64,000 nucleotides of DNA from Thermodesulfobacteriota bacterium (lineage in GTDB: Bacteria; Desulfobacterota; Desulfobacteria; Desulfobacterales; Desulfosudaceae), in the NCBI GenBank assembly GCA_040753795.1, contig JBFMDX010000007.1, forward strand, positions 1 through 64,000. Direction: 5' to 3'. Below are positions 53,193 to 61,675 of the stretch, piece by piece. The translations under genes and the position numbers were made by a program. Position 1 is the first letter of the stretch. Every line of letters begins with the position of its first letter. The notes beneath the pieces were generated by a model. The model was not told where the DNA came from and searched no databases. It saw only the letters and a list, made by a program, of their open reading frames with translations.

Positions 53193-54677
53193 ATGAATAT
53201 TCCGGATTGTTCATTTCTGCATGATGCCGCGGATCGAATTGACGCGGGGCATGAACATCGCCATGGCGCGCCGGCGGAAAAGGATGCCGAAGGCTTCCGG
53301 CTGCTGATCACCATGGCCCTGAACCTGATCATTCCCGTGGCTCAGGTGATCGGCGGCATCGCGGCCAACAGCATGGCGCTGATCTCGGATGCCGTGCATA
53401 ATTTCAGCGATTTTACCGTGGTGCTGATTTCCTATATCGCTTTTCGCGTCGGTCGCAGGGGCGCCACCGTTTTTAACACTTTTGGTTACCGGCGCGCGGA
53501 AATCCTGGCCGCACTGATTAACGTCATGCTCCTGGCCGGTGCTTCCGGGCTCATCCTTTACCATGCTGTTTTGCGTTTTCTGACCCCCCAGCCCGTCAAC
53601 GGATCGACCGTCGTCATCCTGGCCGCGGTCGGCGTCACCGGCAATGGCCTGTCGGCCTGGCTGCTGCACCGGGACGCGGCAAACAGCCTGAACATCCGCG
53701 GCGCCTTTTTGCACATGGTGGGAGATTTGCTGACGTCGGTGGTAGTCCTGATGACCGGTGTTATTTTCCTCTTTTATCCCTGGTACTGGCTCGACCCGCT
53801 GCTGTCCCTGGCCATCGTTTTCTTTATCCTGAAAAACGGCTGGGGCCTGTTCAAGGAGGCGGCGGCCGTGCTGATGAACGCGACTCCCGTTCACATCAGG
53901 CTCGAAGAGGTCAGAAGTCTTCTGGAGAAAATGTCCGGGGTAGCGGGTGTTCACTATCTGCATGCCTGGCAGGTATCTTCCGCCAGCATCGCCTTTTCCT
54001 GCCATGTGGTGGTGCCTGACCAGCCGGTGAGCCGAACCGGCGAACTGGCCGAGCGTATCCGCCGGGAACTGCTGCATCGTTTCGGCATTGACCATCCGGT
54101 GCTACAGTTTGAAACCGCTGACTGCGGCCGGGGTACCCTGCTGTGTGAAATGGCCTGCAACGGAAGTGGCGGGTGTAAACCCGAAAACCTGCAAGGTGAG
54201 CATACCCGGAAAGACAGCAGCCCTTCTCCGGTCGAAAAAATTATGTTTGTGGTGCTACGCCTTTTTCTGGGCGGCGTTTTTCTGTATGCCAGTTATGATA
54301 AAATTATTCACCCTCAGGCCTTTGCCCAGGCGGTCTGCGACTATCAGATCCTTCCCGATGTGCTGATTAGTCCGGCGGCGCTGATTTTGCCATGGGTTGA
54401 GTTGCTGATCGGCCTCTGCCTGGTGGCCGGGTTCTGGCTACCCGGGGCTGTCGGCATCAGCACCGGACTCATGACCATTTTCATCGCCGCGCTGGCCTTT
54501 AATCTGGCTCGCGGGCTGAATATTCACTGCGGCTGTTTTTCTACCGAAGCTACGGAAGGACCGGCGGATTTATGGACCATCGCCCGCGATGTTTCCTTTC
54601 TGATCGTGTCGCTGGTTCTGGCCTGGCTGGTATTTTTCAAACCAGGAAAAAACCGGCCACATACTGAGCGGCGGTAA
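53193..54677 (+). CDS. Cation diffusion facilitator fused to a MauE/DoxX-like domain
   Basis: A 494-residue membrane protein. Residues 30-300 are a CDF transporter with metal-site motifs SDAVHNFSD and HMVGDLLTS (HxxxD), a cytoplasmic domain and a His-rich N terminus (HEHRHG). A Cys-rich linker (DCGRGTLLCEMACNGSGGC) leads to residues 345-490, which resemble MauE/DoxX: KIIHPQAFAQAVCDYQILPD, four helices, and NIHCGCFS. CDFs export Zn2+, Co2+ or similar ions; MauE/DoxX domains are linked to thiol or thiosulfate redox work. Such a fusion is rare. Its 3' end overlaps that of the convergent TauE gene by 41 bases. Confidence 0.82.
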   Translation: MNIPDCSFLHDAADRIDAGHEHRHGAPAEKDAEGFRLLITMALNLIIPVAQVIGGIAANSMALISDAVHNFSDFTVVLISYIAFRVGRRGATVFNTFGYRRAEILAALINVMLLAGASGLILYHAVLRFLTPQPVNGSTVVILAAVGVTGNGLSAWLLHRDAANSLNIRGAFLHMVGDLLTSVVVLMTGVIFLFYPWYWLDPLLSLAIVFFILKNGWGLFKEAAAVLMNATPVHIRLEEVRSLLEKMSGVAGVHYLHAWQVSSASIAFSCHVVVPDQPVSRTGELAERIRRELLHRFGIDHPVLQFETADCGRGTLLCEMACNGSGGCKPENLQGEHTRKDSSPSPVEKIMFVVLRLFLGGVFLYASYDKIIHPQAFAQAVCDYQILPDVLISPAALILPWVELLIGLCLVAGFWLPGAVGISTGLMTIFIAALAFNLARGLNIHCGCFSTEATEGPADLWTIARDVSFLIVSLVLAWLVFFKPGKNRPHTERR

Positions 54678-55548
54678 AGAGCAATACAGCGGTCAGCATC
54701 CACTTGATGACCTTGGCCGGAACAAACCGCTGACACCGGGCGCCCAGATACATGCCCGCCATTCCACCCAGACCGAAGAGAATACCCAGCAGCCAGTCCG
54801 GAGCGATGGACATGCCGGGATAAAAAGGGGCGATCGCCTGATAAAAAGCCACGCCGGCCACGGACGTGACAAAAGTCCCCATCAGAGCCGCGCCGGCGAT
54901 GGTGTAAACCGGCAACCGAAAGAACGTCACAAAAAAAGGCGCGATGATGGATCCGCCGCCTATGCCGTAAATACCGCCCACAATACCCACGATAAAGCTC
55001 ACGGCAAAAACGCCCCAGAATGGCGCGCCGAACGATTCCCCCCGAAAGCTGTATTCCAGCCGTTTTGCGTCAAAACGCGTCACCTGCAACGCGGATGAAC
55101 CACCCGCTTCCGCTCCGGATCCGGTTGCTTCTGAAGGTGAAGTGTCTCCCTTTCTTTTCAGCAGATCCCGCGCCATTCTTATACCGATATAGAGCAATAC
55201 CGCCGCGGCAAAGAGCTTGAAATGACGGGGATCGGGCAGCCAGGTCACCCGCACCACCGCGCCGATGAGCACCCCGGGCAGAGTGCCAAGGATCACGATC
55301 CAGGTCAAGGGCCAGACCATGCGGCCCTCTTTCCAGTAACGGTAAACACCACTGGGGATGGCCACGATGTTGAAAAGCTGATTGGTGGCGGAAACCGACG
55401 GGCTGGTGTATCCAAGTACCGAGACCTGAAAGGGCAGCAGCAGGAAGGCACCGGAGACCCCTCCCATGGAGGTAAAGAAAGAAATGATTAGGGCGATTAC
55501 CGGCGGCAACCAGGGGGCTACTTCGATCTGGGCGACGGGGAAAAACAT
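54637..55548 (-). CDS. TauE/SafE family sulfite or sulfoacetate-type exporter
   Basis: A 303-residue permease with about eight helices in two TauE repeats: SFFTSMGGVSGAFLLLPFQV and GIVGGIYGIGGGSIIAPFFV. AAGGAG lies before the ATGs 55551 and 55548; the latter has better spacing. Family members export sulfite, sulfonates or other organosulfur anions. The central cytoplasmic loop (about 130-165) is Ser/Gly-rich and long. Its 3' end overlaps the fused CDF gene on the other strand. Confidence 0.85.
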   Translation of the reverse strand: MFFPVAQIEVAPWLPPVIALIISFFTSMGGVSGAFLLLPFQVSVLGYTSPSVSATNQLFNIVAIPSGVYRYWKEGRMVWPLTWIVILGTLPGVLIGAVVRVTWLPDPRHFKLFAAAVLLYIGIRMARDLLKRKGDTSPSEATGSGAEAGGSSALQVTRFDAKRLEYSFRGESFGAPFWGVFAVSFIVGIVGGIYGIGGGSIIAPFFVTFFRLPVYTIAGAALMGTFVTSVAGVAFYQAIAPFYPGMSIAPDWLLGILFGLGGMAGMYLGARCQRFVPAKVIKWMLTAVLLFTAAQYVAGFFLV

Positions 55549-55687
55549 CATGACTCCTTAACAGCATGGATTAAAGCAACTCGTACGAACACTTAATTTT
55601 ATCGATATCTGACGATACGCGTCAGATCTATTGTTCAGGTTAAGATGTTTCTTTTCAAAATATGCCATATGTTGTCAAATAAAGCCC

Positions 55688-55722
55688 TTGACATTTTCCG
55701 TTATTTAACAGCATAAATATCG
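55688..55722 (+). promoter_or_regulatory. Promoter and ModE-like box
   Basis: TTGACA (55688-55693) is followed by a CATAAA -10 (55712-55717; 18-base spacing). The 24-base element 55699-55722 is an imperfect palindrome with arms CGTTATTTA and TAAATATCG (8 of 9 paired), close to the ModE consensus CGnTATAT...ATATAnCG. It covers the -10, so ModE should autorepress the mod operon when molybdate is present. Confidence 0.6.
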
Positions 55723-55726
55723 ACAA

Positions 55727-56092
55727 ATGAGAATCAAAATAAAAATATCCATCCTCAACGATCAGGGGTTGCAATTCATGGGAGCGGGGCCTCTGCGTCT
55801 GCTGGAACGGCTTAAAGAGCATAAATCCATCAACAAGGCGGCCCAGAGCATGAGCCTTTCTTATGTCAAGGCATTGAAACTGCTGAAGTTTCTGGAGCAA
55901 GACATCGGACGGCCCATGGTGATCAGCACGAGGGGCGGGAATAACCGTGGCGGAACCTTACTGACACCTTTCGCGGAGTTATACATTCAGCAATATAAAG
56001 AAATGGAAAATAAACTCACCGTTTTCGCCGAAGGCGAGTTTGAAAAGTTTCAAAAAAAACTTCATCGGAAAAAGGGGGCGGCGAATGGTTAG
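55727..56092 (+). CDS. modE: ModE-type winged-helix regulator (N-terminal domain only)
   Basis: A 121-residue DNA-binding protein with the ModE N-terminal domain: GAGPLRLLERLKEHKSINKAAQSM, then SYVKALKLLKFLEQDIGRPMV and TRGGNNRGGTLLTPFAE. The C-terminal molybdate-binding TOBE domains of full ModE are absent, as in many short homologues. It starts 5 bases after a ModE-like box and overlaps the modA start by 8 bases, so it is probably the repressor of modABC. Confidence 0.85.
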   Translation: MRIKIKISILNDQGLQFMGAGPLRLLERLKEHKSINKAAQSMSLSYVKALKLLKFLEQDIGRPMVISTRGGNNRGGTLLTPFAELYIQQYKEMENKLTVFAEGEFEKFQKKLHRKKGAANG

Positions 56093-56954
56093 AACAAAAA
56101 AACTCCGGGATCGTTACATCGTATTGATTATGCTTCTGGGTATGATCTTCACGGACGGACCTGCTGATGCCGCTGAGAATCTTCTCGTTTATGTCGGCGC
56201 GGCATCAAAGCCGGCCGCAGAGGAAGCGGCCTTGCTTTACGAGCAGAAAACAGGCGTAAAGGTGGATCTGGTGATCGGCGGTTCAGGCAGCATTCTCTCA
56301 CAAATGAAGCTGACCAAACAAGGAGACCTTTATTTTCCCGGATCATCCGATTACATGGAGAAGGCCAAGCGTGACGGCGATGTGTTTCCTGAGACGGAAA
56401 AGATTATTGTATATCTCGTTCCGGCGATTAATGTTTTCCGGGGTAACCCCCACAAGATTAATGGGTTACGCGATTTACTCCGTCCCGGCCTGAAGGTGGC
56501 CATTGCAAATCCGGAGGGTGTGTGCGTCGGCGCGTATGCGGTGGAAATTATCGAACACCAATTTACGCCGGCGGAAAAAAAAATATTCCGACGCAACCTG
56601 ATCAATTATACCGAGTCTTGTGAAAAAACAGCCACGGCTATTTCACTCAAGATGGCGGATGCGGTACTCGGGTGGAGCGTTTTTGAACATTGGGATCCGG
56701 AACATATCGAGACCGTTCGATTACCCCGGGGAATGATCCCGCGCATCGGTTACATTCCGATCGCAACTTCAAGATTTACCCGGAACCGCCAAGCCGCGCA
56801 GTCGTTTATCGATTTTATGGCCGGGCCGGAGGGACGGGCCGTATTTACGAAATTTCATTACTTTGCAACAGCGGAAGAGGCTGCCGCATGGCTGGGCGAA
56901 AGCAAACCGGTCGGCGGAGAATATGCCGTGCCGGCGGAATGGATTAATAAATAA
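56085..56954 (+). CDS. modA: Molybdate-type ABC transporter substrate-binding protein
   Basis: A 289-residue periplasmic binding protein. ATG 56085 follows GGGGGCG and gives a signal peptide (YIVLIMLLGMIFTDGPADA). ModA-type blocks are seen: VYVGAASKPAAEEAALLYEQ, GGSGSILSQMKLTKQGDLYFPGSSDYM and an SFIDFMAGPEGRAVF end. It binds molybdate, tungstate or a related oxyanion; which one cannot be decided. Sequence is closer to the TupA/WtpA-like group than to E. coli ModA. Confidence 0.85.
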   Translation: MVRTKKLRDRYIVLIMLLGMIFTDGPADAAENLLVYVGAASKPAAEEAALLYEQKTGVKVDLVIGGSGSILSQMKLTKQGDLYFPGSSDYMEKAKRDGDVFPETEKIIVYLVPAINVFRGNPHKINGLRDLLRPGLKVAIANPEGVCVGAYAVEIIEHQFTPAEKKIFRRNLINYTESCEKTATAISLKMADAVLGWSVFEHWDPEHIETVRLPRGMIPRIGYIPIATSRFTRNRQAAQSFIDFMAGPEGRAVFTKFHYFATAEEAAAWLGESKPVGGEYAVPAEWINK

Positions 56955-56963
56955 CACGGACGC

Positions 56964-57740
56964 ATGACCTTTCAACGCTCAACTACTTTCGCCGCGTTGC
57001 TGGTGCTTGTGCTTTACGGCGGACTGATCCTATCGCTGGCATGGTTCTTTGACGCGCCGATTCTCCGCCAGGTTCTCACTTCAGACCGCACCCTGTTTTC
57101 AATAAAGCTCTCGTTGCTGACCGCAACCGTTGCGGCCGCGCTGGCCCTGCTGCTGGCTATACCGGCCGCATACGCTCTGTCGCGCTATCATTTTCGTGGA
57201 CGTGAAATCACCGACACGGTGCTGGAATTCCCCATTATTGTTTCCCCGGCTGCGCTGGGTGCGATGATATTGATTTTCTTCAATAACCCGATCGGCGAAT
57301 GGGTGCAGGAGCATGTTGTACACTTCGTATTCGCGTTTGCCGGTATCGTGCTGGCGCAGTTTATCACTATCCTGGGTGTTGCCGTGCGGTTGCTGAAAAC
57401 ATCCTTTGACGAAGTGCCGGCTGAACTGGAAATCGTCGCGCGCACGCTGGGGGCAACACCGCGTCATGCCTTTTTCACCATCACGCTGCCCCTGGCGCGG
57501 CGAGGACTGATCGCCTCGTTCATCCTGGCCTGGGCAAAGGCGCTGGGTGAATTCGGCGCAACCATCATGGTGGCGGGCACGATGGCCATGCGAACCGAGA
57601 CACTGCCGGTGGCAATTTTTATGCGGCTGGCCACCGCCGACATCAAAGGAACGGTAGCGTTAATTTTAGTACTCGTCAGCATAGGTCTCACCTCGCTTTA
57701 TATCGCGCGCCGGTTGCTGGGAAGGATGGCGCATGTTTGA
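56964..57740 (+). CDS. modB: Molybdate ABC transporter permease
   Basis: A 258-residue permease with six helices. The EAA loop is EIVARTLGATPRHAFFTITLPLARRGLIAS, cut here as two parts (EIVARTLGATPRH and FTITLPLARRGL). The N-terminal domain ends SLYIARRLL. The start codon is 9 bases after the modA stop, and the last 8 bases overlap modC. It is the membrane channel of the transporter. Confidence 0.9.
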   Translation: MTFQRSTTFAALLVLVLYGGLILSLAWFFDAPILRQVLTSDRTLFSIKLSLLTATVAAALALLLAIPAAYALSRYHFRGREITDTVLEFPIIVSPAALGAMILIFFNNPIGEWVQEHVVHFVFAFAGIVLAQFITILGVAVRLLKTSFDEVPAELEIVARTLGATPRHAFFTITLPLARRGLIASFILAWAKALGEFGATIMVAGTMAMRTETLPVAIFMRLATADIKGTVALILVLVSIGLTSLYIARRLLGRMAHV

Positions 57741-58824
57741 AATCGAACGGATGACCGTCACCACCGGTGCGTTTTGTCTGCGGGATATTGAGTTGAGCGT
57801 TGCGCGAGGCAAAGGTCATGCCGTAATCGGTCCTTCCGGCGCGGGAAAGACAACGCTGATGAAAGCCGTGCTGGGGGTGATTCCTCCCGAACGCGGCCGC
57901 ATCCTGCTCGATGACGAAGATATTACCCGTCATCCCGTCGAACGGCGGGGCCTGGGCTATCTGCCGCAGCAACTCGGACTGTTCCCCCATTTAACGGTGC
58001 GCGACAACCTTAACTACAGTGCCCGTGCCCGCGGAATCCCATCGAAACAGTTCCAGCCGCTGGTGGACAAACTGGTGGAGGCCACGGGCATCGCCGGGTT
58101 ACTGGATCGTCTGCCCATGACATTGTCCGGGGGCGAGCGCCAGCGGGTCGGTCTTGTACGTGCCCTGGCCAGCCGGCCGCGCCTTGTGCTGCTGGATGAG
58201 CCGTTCACCGCCTTGAATGAATCATTACGACGAGAACTCTGGTGGCTGGTGCGAGAACTGCAGGAGGAACAAAACCTGACCGTCCTGCTCATTACGCATG
58301 ACCTAACCGAAGCATACTTCCTGGCCGACCGTGTCAGCATCCTGCTGGACGGCCGTATCCGTCAGCAAGGCGATAAGTCAACGGTCTACCGCCGTCCGGC
58401 TGATACCGAAGTGGCCCATTTTCTGGGTATCAACAACCTCTGGGATGGCAAAGTGGCCGGGCGTGAAGGCGACCGCCTGCTTGTCGACTGCTCCGTCCTG
58501 GGCCTGACCCTGCGCATGCCCGCGGGTGAAAACGCGCCCATTGCGGGCACCACGGTTGCGGTAGGCATTCTATCAGACGATATAAAGTTATGCGACGCCG
58601 CCCATCCACCGCAATCTGGTGAATTAGCGCTGAAGGGCAAGGCGCGACTTCTTGACCTTGATACGACACAACTCGTACATTTTCAACACACGGCTACTAA
58701 TGCCATTTTGAAATTTGAAGTGCCGCGCCGCACCGCCGCTCGCTTTGGATTGAACAGCGATAACAATATTCTAACGGTAAGCCTTCCGGAAACATCGTTG
58801 TTCTGGATGCCGTGCATGCAATAG
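57733..58824 (+). CDS. modC: Molybdate ABC transporter ATP-binding protein
   Basis: A 363-residue ATPase: Walker A GPSGAGKTTL (about 35-44), signature LSGGERQRVGLVRAL, Walker B PRLVLLDEPF and H-loop LLITHDLTEAYFL. A C-terminal TOBE/MOP domain (about 230-360) can bind molybdate. The D-loop has ALNESLRRELW instead of the usual ALD. It overlaps modB, completing the modABC operon. Confidence 0.92.
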   Translation: MFEIERMTVTTGAFCLRDIELSVARGKGHAVIGPSGAGKTTLMKAVLGVIPPERGRILLDDEDITRHPVERRGLGYLPQQLGLFPHLTVRDNLNYSARARGIPSKQFQPLVDKLVEATGIAGLLDRLPMTLSGGERQRVGLVRALASRPRLVLLDEPFTALNESLRRELWWLVRELQEEQNLTVLLITHDLTEAYFLADRVSILLDGRIRQQGDKSTVYRRPADTEVAHFLGINNLWDGKVAGREGDRLLVDCSVLGLTLRMPAGENAPIAGTTVAVGILSDDIKLCDAAHPPQSGELALKGKARLLDLDTTQLVHFQHTATNAILKFEVPRRTAARFGLNSDNNILTVSLPETSLFWMPCMQ

Positions 58825-58995
58825 CGCCAGGGCCTTTTTCGCAGAAAAGGGGAAAAATCCACCATAGAGTCATGGCTGCCAAATGTTATTCCTCTTTTTT
58901 CCATTACTGTTTGGTTAAAACTTTTGAATAAAGGACCGGGCCGCAAACAGCGGGGTATTGACTATGGTCTGCGTCAATCTTCGTAGCAAGTAAAT

Positions 58996-59027
58996 AAAAA
59001 GGGCCGCGCGAAACGCGCGGCCCTTTT
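58996..59027. terminator. Bidirectional terminator between modC and atpE
   Basis: GGGCCGCGCG and CGCGCGGCCC form a GC-rich stem with an AAA loop and flanking A- and T-runs. It lies 27 bases past the atpE stop on the minus strand and can also stop modABC transcripts. From 58825 to 58995 there is no gene. Confidence 0.9.
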
Positions 59028-59053
59028 CGGCTAAAGCTTTGAACGGTCGACGA

Positions 59054-59395
<342 letters not shown>

Positions 59396-59423
59396 CTAAC
59401 CAATGCTTCCGTAATGTTAATAT

Positions 59424-60113
59424 TTAGTGCGCGTGTTCCATGGCGCCGGAAAAATAAATGATCGACAGAATAAAGAAAACAAACGCCTGAATAAAACAGA
59501 CCAGGATGCCCAGGGCCATGATCGGCAGCGGCGCCAGGTAGAGACCGGCCAGAAAGAACAGGATCATGAGCACCAGTTCATGCCCCATCATGTTCCCGAA
59601 CAGACGGAAGGTCAGGGACAGAACCCGGGCCAGGTGGCCGATGATTTCGATGATCAGCATCAGCGGCGCCAGGGCCAGGGAGGGCCCCAGAAAGTGCTTG
59701 ACGTATTTGGCTCCGTGATATTTGACGCCGATGTAATGAGTGAAAACAAAAACAACCAGGGCGCATGAAAGCGGGGTGTTGATGTTGGCCGTGGGCGGAA
59801 AAAAACCGGGAACCAGGCCCAGGAGATTGGAAACGAAAATATAAAGGGCAATGGTGGCCGCCAGGGGGAAGAACCACCGCCCTTCTTCGCCGGTAATACC
59901 GACCATGAAGTTTTCAATCCCCGAAATGATGATTTCAAACAGGTTCTGGGCCTTGCCGGGAATAAGGGTGATGCTTCTGGTGGCCACTATGCTTGAGACG
60001 ATCAATATGGCCATCACCAGCCAGGAATAAATGACATGTTTGTATGCAGCCGCGAAATGACCCAGCCCCACGGCATCGAACAGGCTTACCAGTAAAAGAT
60101 ATGGATGTTCCAA
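59424..60113 (-). CDS. atpB: ATP synthase F0 subunit a
   Basis: A 229-residue membrane protein with five to six helices. The essential Arg is in LTFRLFGNMMGHELVLMILFF (shown here as TFRLFGNMMGHE), and the family motif FVFILSIIYF is near the C terminus. The start appears to be TTG 60113, with GGAGG 9 bases upstream and no ATG at the N-terminal domain boundary. It lies 1 base from the atpI stop. Confidence 0.93.
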   Translation of the reverse strand: MEHPYLLLVSLFDAVGLGHFAAAYKHVIYSWLVMAILIVSSIVATRSITLIPGKAQNLFEIIISGIENFMVGITGEEGRWFFPLAATIALYIFVSNLLGLVPGFFPPTANINTPLSCALVVFVFTHYIGVKYHGAKYVKHFLGPSLALAPLMLIIEIIGHLARVLSLTFRLFGNMMGHELVLMILFFLAGLYLAPLPIMALGILVCFIQAFVFFILSIIYFSGAMEHAH

Positions 60114-60114
60114 C

Positions 60115-60531
60115 TTACACCGCCTCCTTGAATATGAGTTTTTTCAATTCAGACAAGGTTGCCAGAAAGATGCTGGCGATCACCACGGACAATCCCGCGA
60201 ACAGTGCCAGCGGATCAACCAGGTGCTTTGAAATCAGAACGAACAGGATCAGGCCGCTGACCGTAAACCGCATATAGTATTTGGCCATGACCAGGCCCCG
60301 GAAAGACAGGCGGCCGGAACCAAAGGCTTTTTTGAGCGTCCGGTGAAGCAGGTGGAAATTAACCGTGGCAATCAATCCGCCGCAGATCAGGCCCCCGGCC
60401 ACTCCCGCGTTGTCCATCACCAGACCGCCGGCCGCGATGGCGACCAGCAGAATCCAGTTGGCGCGATTGATGAAGCTCAACAGCCGCTGCTCAATCGCGT
60501 CATTTGTCGGAGTGATCCTTTTTTCCTTCAT
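60115..60531 (-). CDS. atpI: ATP synthase subunit I-like assembly protein
   Basis: A 138-residue protein with four membrane segments in the first part (NWILLVAIAAGGLVM, AGGLICGGLIATVNFHLL). AtpI-like proteins help assemble the c-ring. It overlaps the end of atpZ by 32 bases and is followed by atpB. The family is weakly conserved, so gene order gives much of the support. Confidence 0.8.
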   Translation of the reverse strand: MKEKRITPTNDAIEQRLLSFINRANWILLVAIAAGGLVMDNAGVAGGLICGGLIATVNFHLLHRTLKKAFGSGRLSFRGLVMAKYYMRFTVSGLILFVLISKHLVDPLALFAGLSVVIASIFLATLSELKKLIFKEAV

Positions 60532-60742
60532 CCTGTACCCGTCTCATGGCATGTAAAATGTTCCGGAACCCGGCCAGTATGCCCAGCCCCAGGAACACAA
60601 ACATCAGCACCGGCCCGGTGCCGAAGGTCGCGTCAAGGAAGATACCGAAAAAAAGGCCGATGAAAATGGCCAGCGCGACCGACAACCCCAGGCCACTGTA
60701 ATAACCCAGGTCTCTTATCGCGCGTCTGGTCTCTTCCTTCAT
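60500..60742 (-). CDS. atpZ: AtpZ/AtpI-type F0 accessory protein
   Basis: An 80-residue protein with two membrane helices (GYYSGLGLSVALAIFIGLFFG and GPVLMFVFLGLGILAGFRN, each cut to the core), the AtpZ pattern. I take ATG 60742 as the start. AtpZ with AtpI forms a Mg2+/Ca2+ channel-like complex thought to aid c-ring assembly. First in the minus-strand atpZIBE operon. Confidence 0.8.
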   Translation of the reverse strand: MKEETRRAIRDLGYYSGLGLSVALAIFIGLFFGIFLDATFGTGPVLMFVFLGLGILAGFRNILHAMRRVQDEGKKDHSDK

Positions 60743-60816
60743 GACAAACCGTTTGCCAAACAAAAAAGGTTTAATAACATGTCCGGTTCCGGCAAGTCAA
60801 CTTAAAAAAAAGAGAA

Positions 60817-61671
60817 TCAGCTTTTCCGGACCGAAAACGCCCGCTGTCCTGCCCCGTGGCTTGCCGCCAGCCCGTCAAGGTCGATTTCAGACGCCGCAAA
60901 AACAGGGCCGTCTTTACATACGTGTTTGTAATAATTGGCATTGCCTGAAGATTTTACGGCGCAGCCGAGGCAGGCGCCGATGCCGCAGGCCATGAGGGAC
61001 TCGATGGATACCTGGCAGGGAATGTCGGCGGCGGCGCTGATTTTTGCCACGGCAGCCAGCATGGCCGGCGGTCCGCAAGCCATGACCATTTCCGGAGAAT
61101 CTGTTTTTATTGCGTTTTCAAACGGCTGGGTGACAAAACCACGGCATCCGGCACAACCGTCCTCGGTGGCCACGGCCACATCCATGTTCAGACCGGCAAA
61201 AACATCACAACACAGCAGGTCTTCTCCGCAGGCGCCGCCGATAAAAGCCCGGGCCCGCAGCGCGCCGCCGTGTTCCGCAACCAGCGTTTCAGCCAGGAAA
61301 ACCAGTGGCGCCACCCCCATACCGCCGGCGACAAACGCTATGTTTTTAAATGGTTGCTCGATCCGAAAGCCATTGCCCAGGGGCCCGACCAGCTCCATGG
61401 TCTGCCCGGCGCAACGGGACGCCATCTGGCGGGTACCATGGCCCACGACTCTGTAGAGCAGTTCCAGGAGGCCCCTTTCCTTATTAATACGATGAATCGA
61501 AAAGGGCCGCGACAGAAAAGGCTTCAGGCCGCCGTCCGGAACCCGGACCATGACAAACTGCCCCGGCCGGGCCGCGGCCGCCATGTCCGTTCCCACGGCC
61601 AGGGTCATCTTCCAGCAGGCGCCGGACACAGGGCGGTTTTCGGTGATAGCGGCGGTTTTCTGGATCATCAT
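60817..61671 (-). CDS. pyrK: Dihydroorotate dehydrogenase electron-transfer subunit PyrK-like
   Basis: A 284-residue FAD/NAD-binding and [2Fe-2S] protein. FAD motif RPFSIHRI (about 55), NAD motif AFVAGGMGVAPLVFLA (about 115) and the C-terminal cluster motif CGIGACLGCAV with a later Cys (KHVCKDGP) match PyrK. It would carry electrons from PyrD to NAD+. PyrD is not in the window, and related proteins also serve other dehydrogenases. The gene lies 4 bases after the acyl-CoA dehydrogenase stop. Confidence 0.85.
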   Translation of the reverse strand: MMIQKTAAITENRPVSGACWKMTLAVGTDMAAAARPGQFVMVRVPDGGLKPFLSRPFSIHRINKERGLLELLYRVVGHGTRQMASRCAGQTMELVGPLGNGFRIEQPFKNIAFVAGGMGVAPLVFLAETLVAEHGGALRARAFIGGACGEDLLCCDVFAGLNMDVAVATEDGCAGCRGFVTQPFENAIKTDSPEMVMACGPPAMLAAVAKISAAADIPCQVSIESLMACGIGACLGCAVKSSGNANYYKHVCKDGPVFAASEIDLDGLAASHGAGQRAFSVRKS

Positions 61672-61675
61672 GCTG

